Positions 36,043 to 44,465 of a stretch of 64,000 bases of DNA are shown piece after piece. Below the pieces are notes generated by a model, which saw only the letters and a program-made list of their open reading frames with translations, was not told the DNA's origin and ran no database searches. Position 1 is the first letter of the stretch; the number at the start of each line of letters is the position of its first letter. The translations under genes were made by a program, and so were the position numbers. Origin of the DNA: Chryseobacterium sp. OSA05B (GTDB lineage: Bacteria > Bacteroidota > Bacteroidia > Flavobacteriales > Weeksellaceae); the NCBI RefSeq assembly GCF_019970065.1, contig NZ_JAHXYH010000005.1:1-64000 (forward strand), written 5' to 3'.

Positions 36043-36050
36043 CAAATATA
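36043..36050 (-). promoter_or_regulatory. -7 element for greA
   Basis: TATATTTG on the minus strand matches TAnnTTTG, 85 nt before the greA ATG. Confidence 0.5.
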
Positions 36051-36067
36051 TAAAAATTTAAATTGAA

Positions 36068-36523
36068 ATGAAAAAAACTTTTTCAATCCTTTCTATTTTA
36101 ACGATACTGATTTTCAGTATTTTAACTATAAACTCATGCGGAAGCAGAGAAGACACCGTAAGCTGTTTTCCCAGCAACCCTATCAATGTAACTTTAAATC
36201 TGAACCTCCCTGCTTATTACAATCTGACTTATGATGGAGGTTGGATTTATGTAAACGAGCAACAGGCCGGTACAAGAGGACTGATTGTAGTGCGTGTGGG
36301 GGATAACTTTAAAGCTTATGACAGAAATGCCCCTCACCTTTGCCCGGACAGCAATACCACTCTTGAAGTAAAGGATAATATCAGCATTCTGTGTCCTAAG
36401 GATAACACCAAATGGATCCTGAGAACAGGTGAGCCACAGTCAGGATCACCCACTTCTCTTCCACCTAAAACCTATCTTAACAATTATGATCCTGCCACCA
36501 AAACTTTAAATATTTATTATTAA
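36068..36523 (+). CDS. Rieske-like lipoprotein lacking normal cluster ligands
   Basis: 151-residue lipoprotein (lipobox TINSC, Cys24). The body resembles small Rieske-fold lipoproteins of flavobacteria (GGWIYVNEQQ, VVRVGDNFKAYDRNAPHLCP, LEVKDNISILCPKDNTKW), but the two Cys-x-His / Cys-x-x-His ligand pairs are replaced by PHLCP and LCPKDN, so a normal [2Fe-2S] cluster is unlikely. Role unknown. The dtd start codon follows 1 nt after the stop, so they are co-transcribed. Confidence 0.7.
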   Translation: MKKTFSILSILTILIFSILTINSCGSREDTVSCFPSNPINVTLNLNLPAYYNLTYDGGWIYVNEQQAGTRGLIVVRVGDNFKAYDRNAPHLCPDSNTTLEVKDNISILCPKDNTKWILRTGEPQSGSPTSLPPKTYLNNYDPATKTLNIYY

Positions 36524-36524
36524 A

Positions 36525-36974
36525 ATGAAGATCGTTATCCAGAGAGTTTCTGAAGCCAGTGTAAAAGTAGACGGAAAAATTGTAGGGGAAATCAGGAAAG
36601 GACTGATGCTGCTGACCGGAATTGATGAAAATGATGAAAAAGCAGATGCAGACTGGCTGGTTCAGAAGATCCTAAATCTGAGAATATTCGGTGATGCAGA
36701 TGACAAACTTAATCTTTCCGTAAAGGACATTTCAGGAGAAATTCTTTGCATCAGTCAATTTACCCTGATCGCTGACTATAAAAAAGGCAACCGCCCTTCC
36801 TTCATCAAAGCTGCAAAACCCGATAAAGCCATTCCTCTTTTTGATTATTTCAAAGAAGAAATCGCTAAGTCCGGATTAAAAACCGAAAGTGGAATTTTCG
36901 GGGCAGACATGAAGGTTTCCCTTGTTAACGACGGCCCCGTGACGATCGTCATGGATTCCATCACAAAAAACTGA
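36525..36974 (+). CDS. dtd: D-aminoacyl-tRNA deacylase
   Basis: Removes D-amino acids wrongly attached to tRNA. 149 residues, the usual length, with the family motifs SQFTLIADYKKGNRPSF and the Gly-Pro-containing GPVTIVMDS near the C-terminus. Confidence 0.97.
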   Translation: MKIVIQRVSEASVKVDGKIVGEIRKGLMLLTGIDENDEKADADWLVQKILNLRIFGDADDKLNLSVKDISGEILCISQFTLIADYKKGNRPSFIKAAKPDKAIPLFDYFKEEIAKSGLKTESGIFGADMKVSLVNDGPVTIVMDSITKN

Positions 36975-37033
36975 TCCGTCAGAAAATACTATTGACAGCT
37001 ACAACTTAAGATTTGAAATCAAACACCTTATTC

Positions 37034-38161
37034 ATGCCCTTTAATTTTAAATTACTATTTGGACTTTTAGTCACTTTCAGCATCCCATTGACAAGCTTTG
37101 CCCAAACGCGCGAGGATCTTTTAAAATCAAAACTTGATTCTGCATTTTCAGAATTATTTAAGGCAGACGAACCGGGCGGGGCTATTCTGATTCAGCAGGG
37201 AAATAAGGTTTTGTATGAAAATTCTTTTGGATTGGCTGATCTGAAGACCAAGGAAAAATTTACCACCAAAACGGTTTCGAATCTTGGTTCTATTTCCAAA
37301 ACTTTTGTGTCTTACGGTATTCTGATACTTCAGGATCAACATAAGCTTTCAACCGACGACAGCCTGCTGAAATTTTTTCCGGATTTTAAGAATAAGAATA
37401 TTGCCTCTAACATCAAGCTCCGTCATGTTCTTACCCATAGTTCCGGACTGCCGGATCTCAGACATGTGGAGAAAGACAGCATCTTTTACCTGACAGCAAA
37501 GGATGAGGAAAATTTCAGGCCTTTACAATCTGCCGATTCGCTGAAATTTGAACCGGGAACAAAATTCAGTTATTCCAATCCCGCCTACAACGGACTGGCG
37601 CTGGTCATTGAAAAAACAGCCGGTATGAAATGGCAGCGCTTCATCGGAGAACATATTTTCAAACCTTCCGGAATGAAGAACAGCCGTATCACAAATGGAA
37701 GCTATCCTGAAAAAAATGTGGCACACGGCTATATTCTGAAAGATAAAGTATACACGGAATACGACTATGGCGAATGCCCCACTTTTGCTGCTGCCGGAAA
37801 CGGCGGTGTCTGGAGTTCTATTGAAGATCTGAAAAAATACATTACCGCAATTAATCAATGTAAATTTACCAACTGCTCTGTTATTGAAGCAGCAAATACC
37901 CTCTATAAACCTGAACACTGGAATGGCCAAAAACCTGTTTACCACACGGGAACATGGTTTGTTCACAAAGGTTTTTACGCCGACACTTCAACAGAAGAAA
38001 ATGTAAACGTCATAGAGCACTCCGGTGATCAGGGAGGTTTCAAATCCCACCTCATCATGATTCCTGAAAAAAAGATTTCTATTATCTGGCTGACCAATAA
38101 TAATAAATTCATTACCGGTCATATTCGCAGAATACTTCTTAAGATGAAGTATATCAACTAA
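37034..38161 (+). CDS. beta-lactamase-family serine hydrolase
   Basis: Penicillin-binding-protein-like serine hydrolase (class C fold) in the envelope. From the ATG at 37034: signal peptide (ends TSFAQ), SISK (SxxK nucleophile), YSNPAYN (YxN) and HSGDQGG near the C-terminus. It may be an esterase, D-aminopeptidase or peptidoglycan hydrolase; a resistance role is not indicated. A TTG start at 37013 would place seven residues before the signal peptide and is not favoured. The gene stands alone. Confidence 0.88.
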   Translation: MPFNFKLLFGLLVTFSIPLTSFAQTREDLLKSKLDSAFSELFKADEPGGAILIQQGNKVLYENSFGLADLKTKEKFTTKTVSNLGSISKTFVSYGILILQDQHKLSTDDSLLKFFPDFKNKNIASNIKLRHVLTHSSGLPDLRHVEKDSIFYLTAKDEENFRPLQSADSLKFEPGTKFSYSNPAYNGLALVIEKTAGMKWQRFIGEHIFKPSGMKNSRITNGSYPEKNVAHGYILKDKVYTEYDYGECPTFAAAGNGGVWSSIEDLKKYITAINQCKFTNCSVIEAANTLYKPEHWNGQKPVYHTGTWFVHKGFYADTSTEENVNVIEHSGDQGGFKSHLIMIPEKKISIIWLTNNNKFITGHIRRILLKMKYIN

Positions 38162-38350
38162 ATTCCCTCATCAATATTTTAACATCAACCGAAAGCAGAT
38201 ATTAAATTTTTCGTCATTAATTTAATTTCACAAAAACGTGATTTAGATTAATTTTATCAACATTTGCATCAATTATCGATTACAATTAACAACTGTGCAA
38301 TAAAATTAATTTATTTCATTCTATTTTTCCATTTCTTGTGATATAAATTA

Positions 38351-38358
38351 TATATTTG
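38351..38358 (+). promoter_or_regulatory. -7 element for the T9SS subtilase
   Basis: TATATTTG matches TAnnTTTG, 25 nt before the ATG at 38384. A TTG lies only 12 nt upstream, so the -33 box is uncertain. Confidence 0.55.
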
Positions 38359-38383
38359 ATTAACAACCATTTAATAAGATATT

Positions 38384-40036
38384 ATGAGAACAGAAATTAG
38401 ACTTTTCACATTATTTATTTTCGGCTTTATCCTTTCTTACGGCCAGAATCCATCGGAGAAAAATGATAAGCCCAACCCGAACATTTATGTATGTTTTTCA
38501 AAAAACATAACTTCTGAAAAAGCAGCACTCGGAAATCCGGAACTGGCAGAATTTGTCAAAACCAATGGAATTTCGTTCGTGAACGATCTTGGTTTTAGTA
38601 ACCAGAAAATTGAAGAAATGGTCAAAGACAGCAGAGCCAACGGTAATTCCGGTGAATCTGTTGAAAAACTGAGAAGGATATTCAAAGTAAATATTCCTTT
38701 ACAAAACAATGAAGATGCTGAAAAGCTGGCGCACACGCTTGAAAGATTCCCTGAAGTGGAATATGTTTCCGTGATGAGCAGCACACCTATTGAACCTCCT
38801 TTCGTTAAAGCATTTGTAGCAACTCCTGATCTGGAAAGCCTTCAGACGTACCTTAATGACAACCCCGGGATCAATGCAAAATATGCGTGGTCCAGAGGAA
38901 TCACAGGACAGAATATCAGAATCCGTGATGTAGAATATGGTTTTTACAAGACTCACGAGATGCTTTCCAATCAAAATTCTATCCAGCTGGAACCAGGATA
39001 TAGCCCGAATGCAGGATTAGCCAATAATAACTACCGCGATCACGGAACGGCTGTGGTAAGTATTTTGGGTTCTGTAAAGGATAATATCGGTCTTTCAGGG
39101 GCGGCCTACAGTGCTTCCCAAATCAAAGGCTATATGGAATGGACTACTGTGGGATACAATAGAGCTTCCGCGGTAAGCAGATCCATCAATGCATCGCAGG
39201 CCGGAGATATTATTTTATATGAAATGCAGACCGGCGGGAAAGACGGCCAGTATTGCCCTGCAGAATATGATAGCGTGATCTGGGATCTAACGAAAGCAGC
39301 TACAGACTCCGGAATTATCATCATCGCAGCAGCAGGAAACGGAAATCAGAATCTTGATGATCCCTTTTATGCAGCGTACAGAGCAAGAGGAAACAGCGGT
39401 GCCATCATTGTGGGGGCAGGTTCTCCAAACACAACCCATTCAAAACTAAGCTTCAGTACCTTCGGAAACCGTGTGGATGTACAGGGCTGGGGAAGCAGCG
39501 TTCTTGCGGCAGGATACGGGTCTTACCAAAAGTATGATAACGACAATAACAGAACTTATAATTATTTCAGCGGAACGAGCTCTGCAACTCCTGTGGTAGC
39601 TTCTGCAGCTACATTGATCCAGTCTTATTATTACCAGAATACAGGTCAGTATCTTACTCCGGCTGCTATGAAAAACCTGTTAATCTCTACAGGAATTCCT
39701 CAGGGCGGTACTGTGGTTAATCAAAAAATCGGTCCTTTCCCGAATGTAAAAAATGCCATATTACAACTGGAAGGAAGTCTTAAAGCTAATGTCAAAGTTC
39801 AGGCTCCTTTAGAAATTAAGATTTATCCGAATCCTGTGACCAACTCTGTTGCGATTCACAGCAATGATGATAAAAAACTTGATTTCGAGATCATCAATAT
39901 GCATGGAAGAACCGTTACAAAAGGTTCAGTTTCACCGGATGAAAAAATCAATACTTCGAATCTTCCTACAGGTCAGTACATCATCAATATCACTGAAGGC
40001 CAAAGAAGAGTAGTTGAAAAATTCACTAAACTGTAA
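38384..40036 (+). CDS. secreted S8 subtilase with T9SS sorting domain
   Basis: 550-residue protease: signal peptide (ends LSYGQ), a propeptide-like region (about 25-150), the S8 catalytic domain with Asp in RIRDVEYGF, His in YRDHGTAVVS, Asn in IAAAGNGN and Ser in SGTSSATPV, and a C-terminal type A sorting domain (KIYPNPVTNSVAI ... RRVVEKFTKL). It should be exported by SprA and act outside the cell. The Asp motif is RDVE rather than the common DTG/DSG form. Confidence 0.93.
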   Translation: MRTEIRLFTLFIFGFILSYGQNPSEKNDKPNPNIYVCFSKNITSEKAALGNPELAEFVKTNGISFVNDLGFSNQKIEEMVKDSRANGNSGESVEKLRRIFKVNIPLQNNEDAEKLAHTLERFPEVEYVSVMSSTPIEPPFVKAFVATPDLESLQTYLNDNPGINAKYAWSRGITGQNIRIRDVEYGFYKTHEMLSNQNSIQLEPGYSPNAGLANNNYRDHGTAVVSILGSVKDNIGLSGAAYSASQIKGYMEWTTVGYNRASAVSRSINASQAGDIILYEMQTGGKDGQYCPAEYDSVIWDLTKAATDSGIIIIAAAGNGNQNLDDPFYAAYRARGNSGAIIVGAGSPNTTHSKLSFSTFGNRVDVQGWGSSVLAAGYGSYQKYDNDNNRTYNYFSGTSSATPVVASAATLIQSYYYQNTGQYLTPAAMKNLLISTGIPQGGTVVNQKIGPFPNVKNAILQLEGSLKANVKVQAPLEIKIYPNPVTNSVAIHSNDDKKLDFEIINMHGRTVTKGSVSPDEKINTSNLPTGQYIINITEGQRRVVEKFTKL

Positions 40037-40140
40037 TATCAAATCTTTCAGATATATTTAACTGAATTGGGTTTTTAGAGTTGCCGGTCTGAACCACGAA
40101 ACCCGCATCCTGAAACACTACCAGTTACTAAAATTTATAA

Positions 40141-40168
40141 TGAGGTGATCCGGATTTGGGTCACCTCA
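40141..40168 (+). terminator. subtilase terminator
   Basis: Perfect 8-bp stem TGAGGTGA/TCACCTCA with a 12-nt loop, followed by TTTTGCTTTT. Confidence 0.8.
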
Positions 40169-40221
40169 TTTTGCTTTTAAAAAATAGATGTATCTTGTTT
40201 TCTTTTTTAACTTAAATAAAA

Positions 40222-40614
40222 ATGAACGGAGAAAAAGACTTAGAAAAGCTTTTAAAAAGTATGAAACCCAAACACCATCCGGGTGACTATGTTTTCTGTA
40301 CGACTAAAAGTACAAACAGTTTTAATCTGAATGAAATTGAAATGCTCTTCAGAGAAGACGAAGGATTTACCCTTATTGTAAAAAAGGAAACTGCAGACAG
40401 ATTACAACTGGACTATTCCGTCGTGATGTCCTGGATCACTCTCACAGTACATTCTTCTCTGGAAGCCGTGGGATTAACGGCTGCTTTTTCAAAAGCACTT
40501 TCTGAAAATGATATCAGCTGTAATGTCGTAGCAGCCTATTACCATGACCACATTTTTGTGAATACAAAAGATACTGAAAAAGCGCTTGAAGTTCTGACAC
40601 AATTATCTGAATAA
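40222..40614 (+). CDS. ACT-domain protein
   Basis: 130-residue cytoplasmic protein with two ACT-like halves (N-terminal GDYVFCTTKS, C-terminal WITLTVHSSLEAVGLTAAFSK), matching the DUF2241/COG3602 type of small ACT proteins thought to bind amino acids. No enzymatic domain. It stands between terminators as a single-gene unit. Confidence 0.85.
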   Translation: MNGEKDLEKLLKSMKPKHHPGDYVFCTTKSTNSFNLNEIEMLFREDEGFTLIVKKETADRLQLDYSVVMSWITLTVHSSLEAVGLTAAFSKALSENDISCNVVAAYYHDHIFVNTKDTEKALEVLTQLSE

Positions 40615-40629
40615 AAACTTACAAAAAAA

Positions 40630-40653
40630 TAGGCTGCCTTTTCAGGACAACCT
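40630..40653 (-). terminator. terminator of the 170-residue lipoprotein gene
   Basis: Minus-strand hairpin TAGGTTGTCC/GGCAGCCTA (small bulge) followed by seven T residues, 25 nt beyond the stop codon at 40678. It also faces the convergent ACT-domain gene. Confidence 0.8.
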
Positions 40654-40677
40654 ACTCTATCTTAAACGGTACAAAAA

Positions 40678-41190
40678 TTATTTCGCTGGAACACTGTTGA
40701 AATTAAGGGCTATTTTAAGATTCATATCCGAAGTCGTCTGGTTTTTCAACTCATAGACTGTTCTTACGGTAAGTCCTGAACTTTTTACCACCTCATCCAG
40801 ATATCCCGTATCATTCAGGTCAAGATTTAAACTGGAAGAGTCTGTTGTGATATTGGAACGAGATGCTACCAATTTCTCTCCTGTTCCGCTGGATGAAACA
40901 TATACTTTCACAGATTTCACTGCGCTTAAGTTTCCACCTGAAGGAGATACTACAGAGATTTTGGCATCAGAAATTCTAACATCCTTAATTTTCGCATTAT
41001 TGTTTCCTCCAAACCACGTCTGCACATTGGTAGCCGTCGATGTTGAGGAAACTTCTTTATCGGCCGGAACTCCCGTAGACACCAAAACACTGGCGGTATA
41101 AGGGAATGTGTTCTGAACCAGTGACTGCACCGTTCCACAGCTTACTACTACTGCTGAAACCGCTGCCGTCATTAACCATATATTTTTCAT
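40678..41190 (-). CDS. hypothetical lipoprotein
   Basis: 170 residues with signal peptide and lipobox VVVSC (Cys18). The rest is Ser/Thr/Val-rich beta sequence (NVQTWFGGNNNAKIKDVRI, KVYVSSSGTGEKL), likely one immunoglobulin-like sandwich. I do not recognise a family. It is followed on the same strand, after its own terminator, by nothing, and preceded by another lipoprotein gene. Confidence 0.7.
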   Translation of the reverse strand: MKNIWLMTAAVSAVVVSCGTVQSLVQNTFPYTASVLVSTGVPADKEVSSTSTATNVQTWFGGNNNAKIKDVRISDAKISVVSPSGGNLSAVKSVKVYVSSSGTGEKLVASRSNITTDSSSLNLDLNDTGYLDEVVKSSGLTVRTVYELKNQTTSDMNLKIALNFNSVPAK

Positions 41191-41243
41191 AACTTTTAAA
41201 CTTTAGTAATGAGTTTGCAGAAATTATACCAAAGGGATAAAAC

Positions 41244-41783
41244 TTACTCTACACTTACATTAAAACTTCCTTTTGTATTTCCGGAAGCCATATTGCTTTT
41301 ACCGATGATCAGCCAGACTTCGCCGGTACCTTTGGTTTCGTAAGTGATTTCTCTGCTGAAAGGTCCGTCATAGTCTCCGTTGGGAAGTTTAATCTGGTTA
41401 AATCTGATATTAAAGTCTTTTTCATTCGTTGAAATTTTAGCTTTAATAGTCGGTTTATCATAATGGGTTAGTTTTAAAACAAGTTCCTGACCGTCTTTCG
41501 TGAATTCTTCTCCCAGTGTGAAAGGAAGCTGAGATGCATCTGCCGTTCTTATAATCTGGCCTTCTTTTTCACTTCTCATCACACCTTTGCGGAGTACTTC
41601 TTTGGTAACGGGAGCATTGTTAATGATTGAATCTTGCTTTCTGATGGCCGCTGAATCTGCTTTAGCGGCAACATCAGGCATTTCTGTGATCACAGCAGAA
41701 TCTTTGTTCGGAGTTTCTGTTATGTTCGCTTCTTTTTTACATGAAATAATAATCAATGGAATTAACAATAAGGATTTTTTCAT
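41244..41783 (-). CDS. hypothetical lipoprotein
   Basis: 179 residues with a short signal peptide and lipobox IIISC (Cys15), a charged low-complexity linker rich in Lys, Asp and Ala (about 17-75) and a beta-rich C-terminal domain ending TKGSFNVSVE. Function unknown. It starts 5 nt after the DUF4173 stop and is surely co-transcribed with it. Confidence 0.75.
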   Translation of the reverse strand: MKKSLLLIPLIIISCKKEANITETPNKDSAVITEMPDVAAKADSAAIRKQDSIINNAPVTKEVLRKGVMRSEKEGQIIRTADASQLPFTLGEEFTKDGQELVLKLTHYDKPTIKAKISTNEKDFNIRFNQIKLPNGDYDGPFSREITYETKGTGEVWLIIGKSNMASGNTKGSFNVSVE

Positions 41784-41788
41784 AATAA

Positions 41789-43162
41789 CTAATCTTTTAA
41801 TGTTTCGTAGTAAAGGATTTTTGAAAGGAAAGGCTTGCCTTTTTCTCCTTTAACTTTGTCAAGTATTTTCTTTTTAAGCTGCAGATCATTCTTTTCATCC
41901 GCATACTTCAGCAGCCTTCTTTCGCTGAAACTGATCTGCTCAAAGTGATAATTCACCGCAAAATCTTTACGTTTCATATTCTGGGAGGTAATGATTCCGC
42001 CCCAGTTGACATAACTGCAAGCCAAAATTGTTCCATAAAAATACCAGGTCATCACATTGAACAGGAATGCATTTCTTTTTTGCTTTTGAATCTTAATAAA
42101 GGTAAGAGCAAGACCCATCAGTGCCAGCAGAAGAAAAGCAAACACCCCCAACCTTTTGTAAGTATATCCGTAGGTGATGATGTACTCGTAGTTTTTCAGT
42201 GCTGCGGAAAATACCAGAATTGCATTCAGAATGATCCAGATTCTTGCGAGCGTTTTCATCAGCTTTGCTTTAGGATCAAAATTGAATCCGGATTTAAAAT
42301 AGAACATGATTACCATCACCGCCATCACAATCGACATGATCACCGCATTCACTCTCTCATGGGTTTCCTCGGAAAGCTGAACGGGAGTTTTTGAAACTTC
42401 ATAAAACTGTTCGTAATTGTAAGTGATGATGAAAAATACCAATAAAATATTCAGGCAAAAGAATGAAATAACTCCGCTGGTTCTTTCTGCATCGAGATCA
42501 AGAAAAGAATAAGTGGCTTTTTGAACTTTAGCCTGATTATAAAAGTTATCATCCAGCAGATAATTTTTCTTGTAAATAAATCTTTCCACTGCATAGTTCC
42601 AGTAATTGAACGCAATAAAAAAGCCCAGAACCGAAAGACATAACAGCTGCCATACATCAATATCCAGCTCATAATCTGTGAAAAGTGCCGCAAAATGATC
42701 ACTTCCCGCAGAATAGATTCCGAAAAATATAGAGATAAATACAAGCGGAATCACAATGAAAGCCAATGTTTTCTGCCACACACCGGAAATATTCTTTTTC
42801 GGCAGCCATGCATCAAAGCTGAAAAACCGGAAAATGGAGGTAAAACTGTTGATGATAAAAACCGGGATCAGGAACAGTATTTTAAGTGTTCTGTTTCTTG
42901 ATCGGTAGCCCAGCAAAAGAATGGAACTTACAACCGCCAGCAAGGAAGAAAAGTCCCTGTACCAGATAAAAGCAAAGCTTGACATGATACTTGTAACAAA
43001 AAGTATCAGGAAAGTTCTGGTCCTGTTTCTCTCAGGAGTTTTGAACAAAGTAAGCAATGCATAAACAATGGCAAGAATACCAAGATTCAATCCGATGTCC
43101 TGATCGTAGAATACGATGACAAACAAGGCGGCTGTAAAGAATATATAGTGATGTGTTTTCAT
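41789..43162 (-). CDS. DUF4173 polytopic membrane protein
   Basis: 457-residue inner-membrane protein with about ten hydrophobic helices, matching DUF4153/DUF4173-type proteins: SFAFIWYRDFSSL, RFFSFDAWLPKKN, and a C-terminal cytoplasmic tail (FHFEQISFSERRLLKYADE-like) following the last helix. Function unknown. First gene of a unit with the 179-residue lipoprotein. Confidence 0.8.
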   Translation of the reverse strand: MKTHHYIFFTAALFVIVFYDQDIGLNLGILAIVYALLTLFKTPERNRTRTFLILFVTSIMSSFAFIWYRDFSSLLAVVSSILLLGYRSRNRTLKILFLIPVFIINSFTSIFRFFSFDAWLPKKNISGVWQKTLAFIVIPLVFISIFFGIYSAGSDHFAALFTDYELDIDVWQLLCLSVLGFFIAFNYWNYAVERFIYKKNYLLDDNFYNQAKVQKATYSFLDLDAERTSGVISFFCLNILLVFFIITYNYEQFYEVSKTPVQLSEETHERVNAVIMSIVMAVMVIMFYFKSGFNFDPKAKLMKTLARIWIILNAILVFSAALKNYEYIITYGYTYKRLGVFAFLLLALMGLALTFIKIQKQKRNAFLFNVMTWYFYGTILACSYVNWGGIITSQNMKRKDFAVNYHFEQISFSERRLLKYADEKNDLQLKKKILDKVKGEKGKPFLSKILYYETLKD

Positions 43163-43354
43163 GATTTTAAAGATTTAAAAATTGAAAGATTGAAACATTT
43201 AATGAGTTAATGAGTTAAACCATTAAGAATAGGTAAGATTTTAAGAATATTAAGAGATAGCTCCGCTTTAAACTTAAAAATCAAATTGATTTTCTTAATT
43301 AATCTTATATTCTTAAAGGTTCTTCATGTCTTTTTTGATTTAAAAACTGATGGT
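43163..43354. repeat. palindromic intergenic spacer
   Basis: AT-rich spacer with word-like repeats (GAGTTAATGAGTTAA) and a large imperfect inverted repeat pairing TTTAAGAATATTAAGA near 43232 with the complementary stretch near 43303-43320; AAAATCAA-A-TTGATTTT forms an inner stem near 43277-43293. No gene. Similar palindromic spacers occur in the paa region. Confidence 0.5.
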
Positions 43355-43651
43355 TTACAGTTTAAAATCAATGAGGATACCCATATAAAGGATGGTGATG
43401 GGAATATTGACAAGAAGGAGCAATACGGAGTTTCCGGAGGATTTCTTATCAGGAATATGGATCAGGAATTCCATCAGCTCATACAGCAGAATCAGCAAAT
43501 TGACCACCGCTGCAAGGATCACAAAATAGAACCCGAATACCATGAGAAGGTCTGCTTTTGTGATCAGGTAACAGATTAAGATTAAAGTCCCTGATACAAA
43601 CGAGGTCAAAAAAGTATTTCTGCCCAGCGCAGTGTATTTTATTTTCTTCAT
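43355..43651 (-). CDS. small membrane protein, paralogue of the gene at 44160
   Basis: 98 residues, three hydrophobic helices. It is similar in layout and sequence to the 97-residue product at 44160 (ICYLITKAD versus FGYLITDID; LVNIPITILYMGIL versus MINIPIAIIYAVIG), so the two arose by duplication. Function unknown. It starts 9 nt after the Coq4-like gene. Confidence 0.75.
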   Translation of the reverse strand: MKKIKYTALGRNTFLTSFVSGTLILICYLITKADLLMVFGFYFVILAAVVNLLILLYELMEFLIHIPDKKSSGNSVLLLLVNIPITILYMGILIDFKL

Positions 43652-43660
43652 GGCTTATCA

Positions 43661-44146
43661 TTAATAGAGCGGTGCGGTTTCTTTCTGCTGGATATAGTCT
43701 TTCAGATGATCGAAATTCTGCCATAACAGGCTTTCAAAATCCCAGTGGTAAAATGGTCGCATGCTTTGCCCTTTTCGATATGCTTTCATATACAGTTTCA
43801 GGTACTCTGGAAGGATGAGCGTTCCCAATACAACAGCAGCCAGCAAATGGGCATTGAGCTTACCATTTCCAAGAAGCAGATACTGCATCGCAACCTCATC
43901 TTCGAAATGAGTTCCGCATCCGGTGATCAGGTGATGGACGTCATGGTCTTCCATTTTCGGGATCATGGAAAATCCGTGCTTTTTATAGAACTCGCCCAGT
44001 TTTCGTCCTAAAGAATCTTCCTGGAACTGCAGCAGCTGTTCTTCATTGAACTGCCACTGTCTTTTTTTCTTTTTAAAATATTTTCTGTAAAGTTTCTGGG
44101 TTTTATCGTAGACAAAAAGCAGAAATTGAACACGTACTTTTTTCAT
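43661..44146 (-). CDS. Coq4-like protein
   Basis: 161-residue protein resembling the Coq4 family by the motif DHDVHHLITGCGTHFEDE (family pattern HDxxHxxxGxGTD), a metal-binding signature; the N-terminus is strongly basic (KKKKRQW). Coq4 acts in ubiquinone synthesis in eukaryotes, but flavobacteria use menaquinone, so the role here must differ. It is enclosed by two paralogous three-helix membrane proteins, suggesting a small membrane complex. Confidence 0.75.
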   Translation of the reverse strand: MKKVRVQFLLFVYDKTQKLYRKYFKKKKRQWQFNEEQLLQFQEDSLGRKLGEFYKKHGFSMIPKMEDHDVHHLITGCGTHFEDEVAMQYLLLGNGKLNAHLLAAVVLGTLILPEYLKLYMKAYRKGQSMRPFYHWDFESLLWQNFDHLKDYIQQKETAPLY

Positions 44147-44159
44147 AATGTTTATTTTT

Positions 44160-44453
44160 TTAGATTATATGAAGTCCTATTACAGCGTAAATTATGGCAA
44201 TGGGAATATTGATCATCATTATACCGATAGATTTGAGACAGGCATCAGACTTGGGTTCATGAGTAATTCCATAAATCAACAGTACTAATGCAACAGGTAG
44301 ATTTAAAGCTGTTCCGAAAATGAGCAAAAGAAAGCCATAGTAAGCAAAGTCATCAATGTCAGTGATCAGATAACCGAAAAGGCAGATGTTCCCGAGCGCA
44401 AAGCACAATCCGAAAATGTATTTTCCAAGTTTTATTATGTGATGATCTTTCAT
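44160..44453 (-). CDS. small membrane protein, paralogue of the gene at 43355
   Basis: 97 residues, three hydrophobic helices with a short cytoplasmic loop (THEPKSDACLKS). See the 98-residue paralogue at 43355 for shared motifs. Part of the same unit, 13 nt upstream of the Coq4-like gene. Confidence 0.75.
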   Translation of the reverse strand: MKDHHIIKLGKYIFGLCFALGNICLFGYLITDIDDFAYYGFLLLIFGTALNLPVALVLLIYGITHEPKSDACLKSIGIMMINIPIAIIYAVIGLHII

Positions 44454-44465
44454 CGATAAAGTATT

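Noticed and set aside
37013..38161. A beta-lactamase resistance gene.
   Set aside because: SxxK, YxN and HxG motifs show the broad serine-hydrolase family, but it lacks features of a dedicated class C beta-lactamase and has no resistance context.
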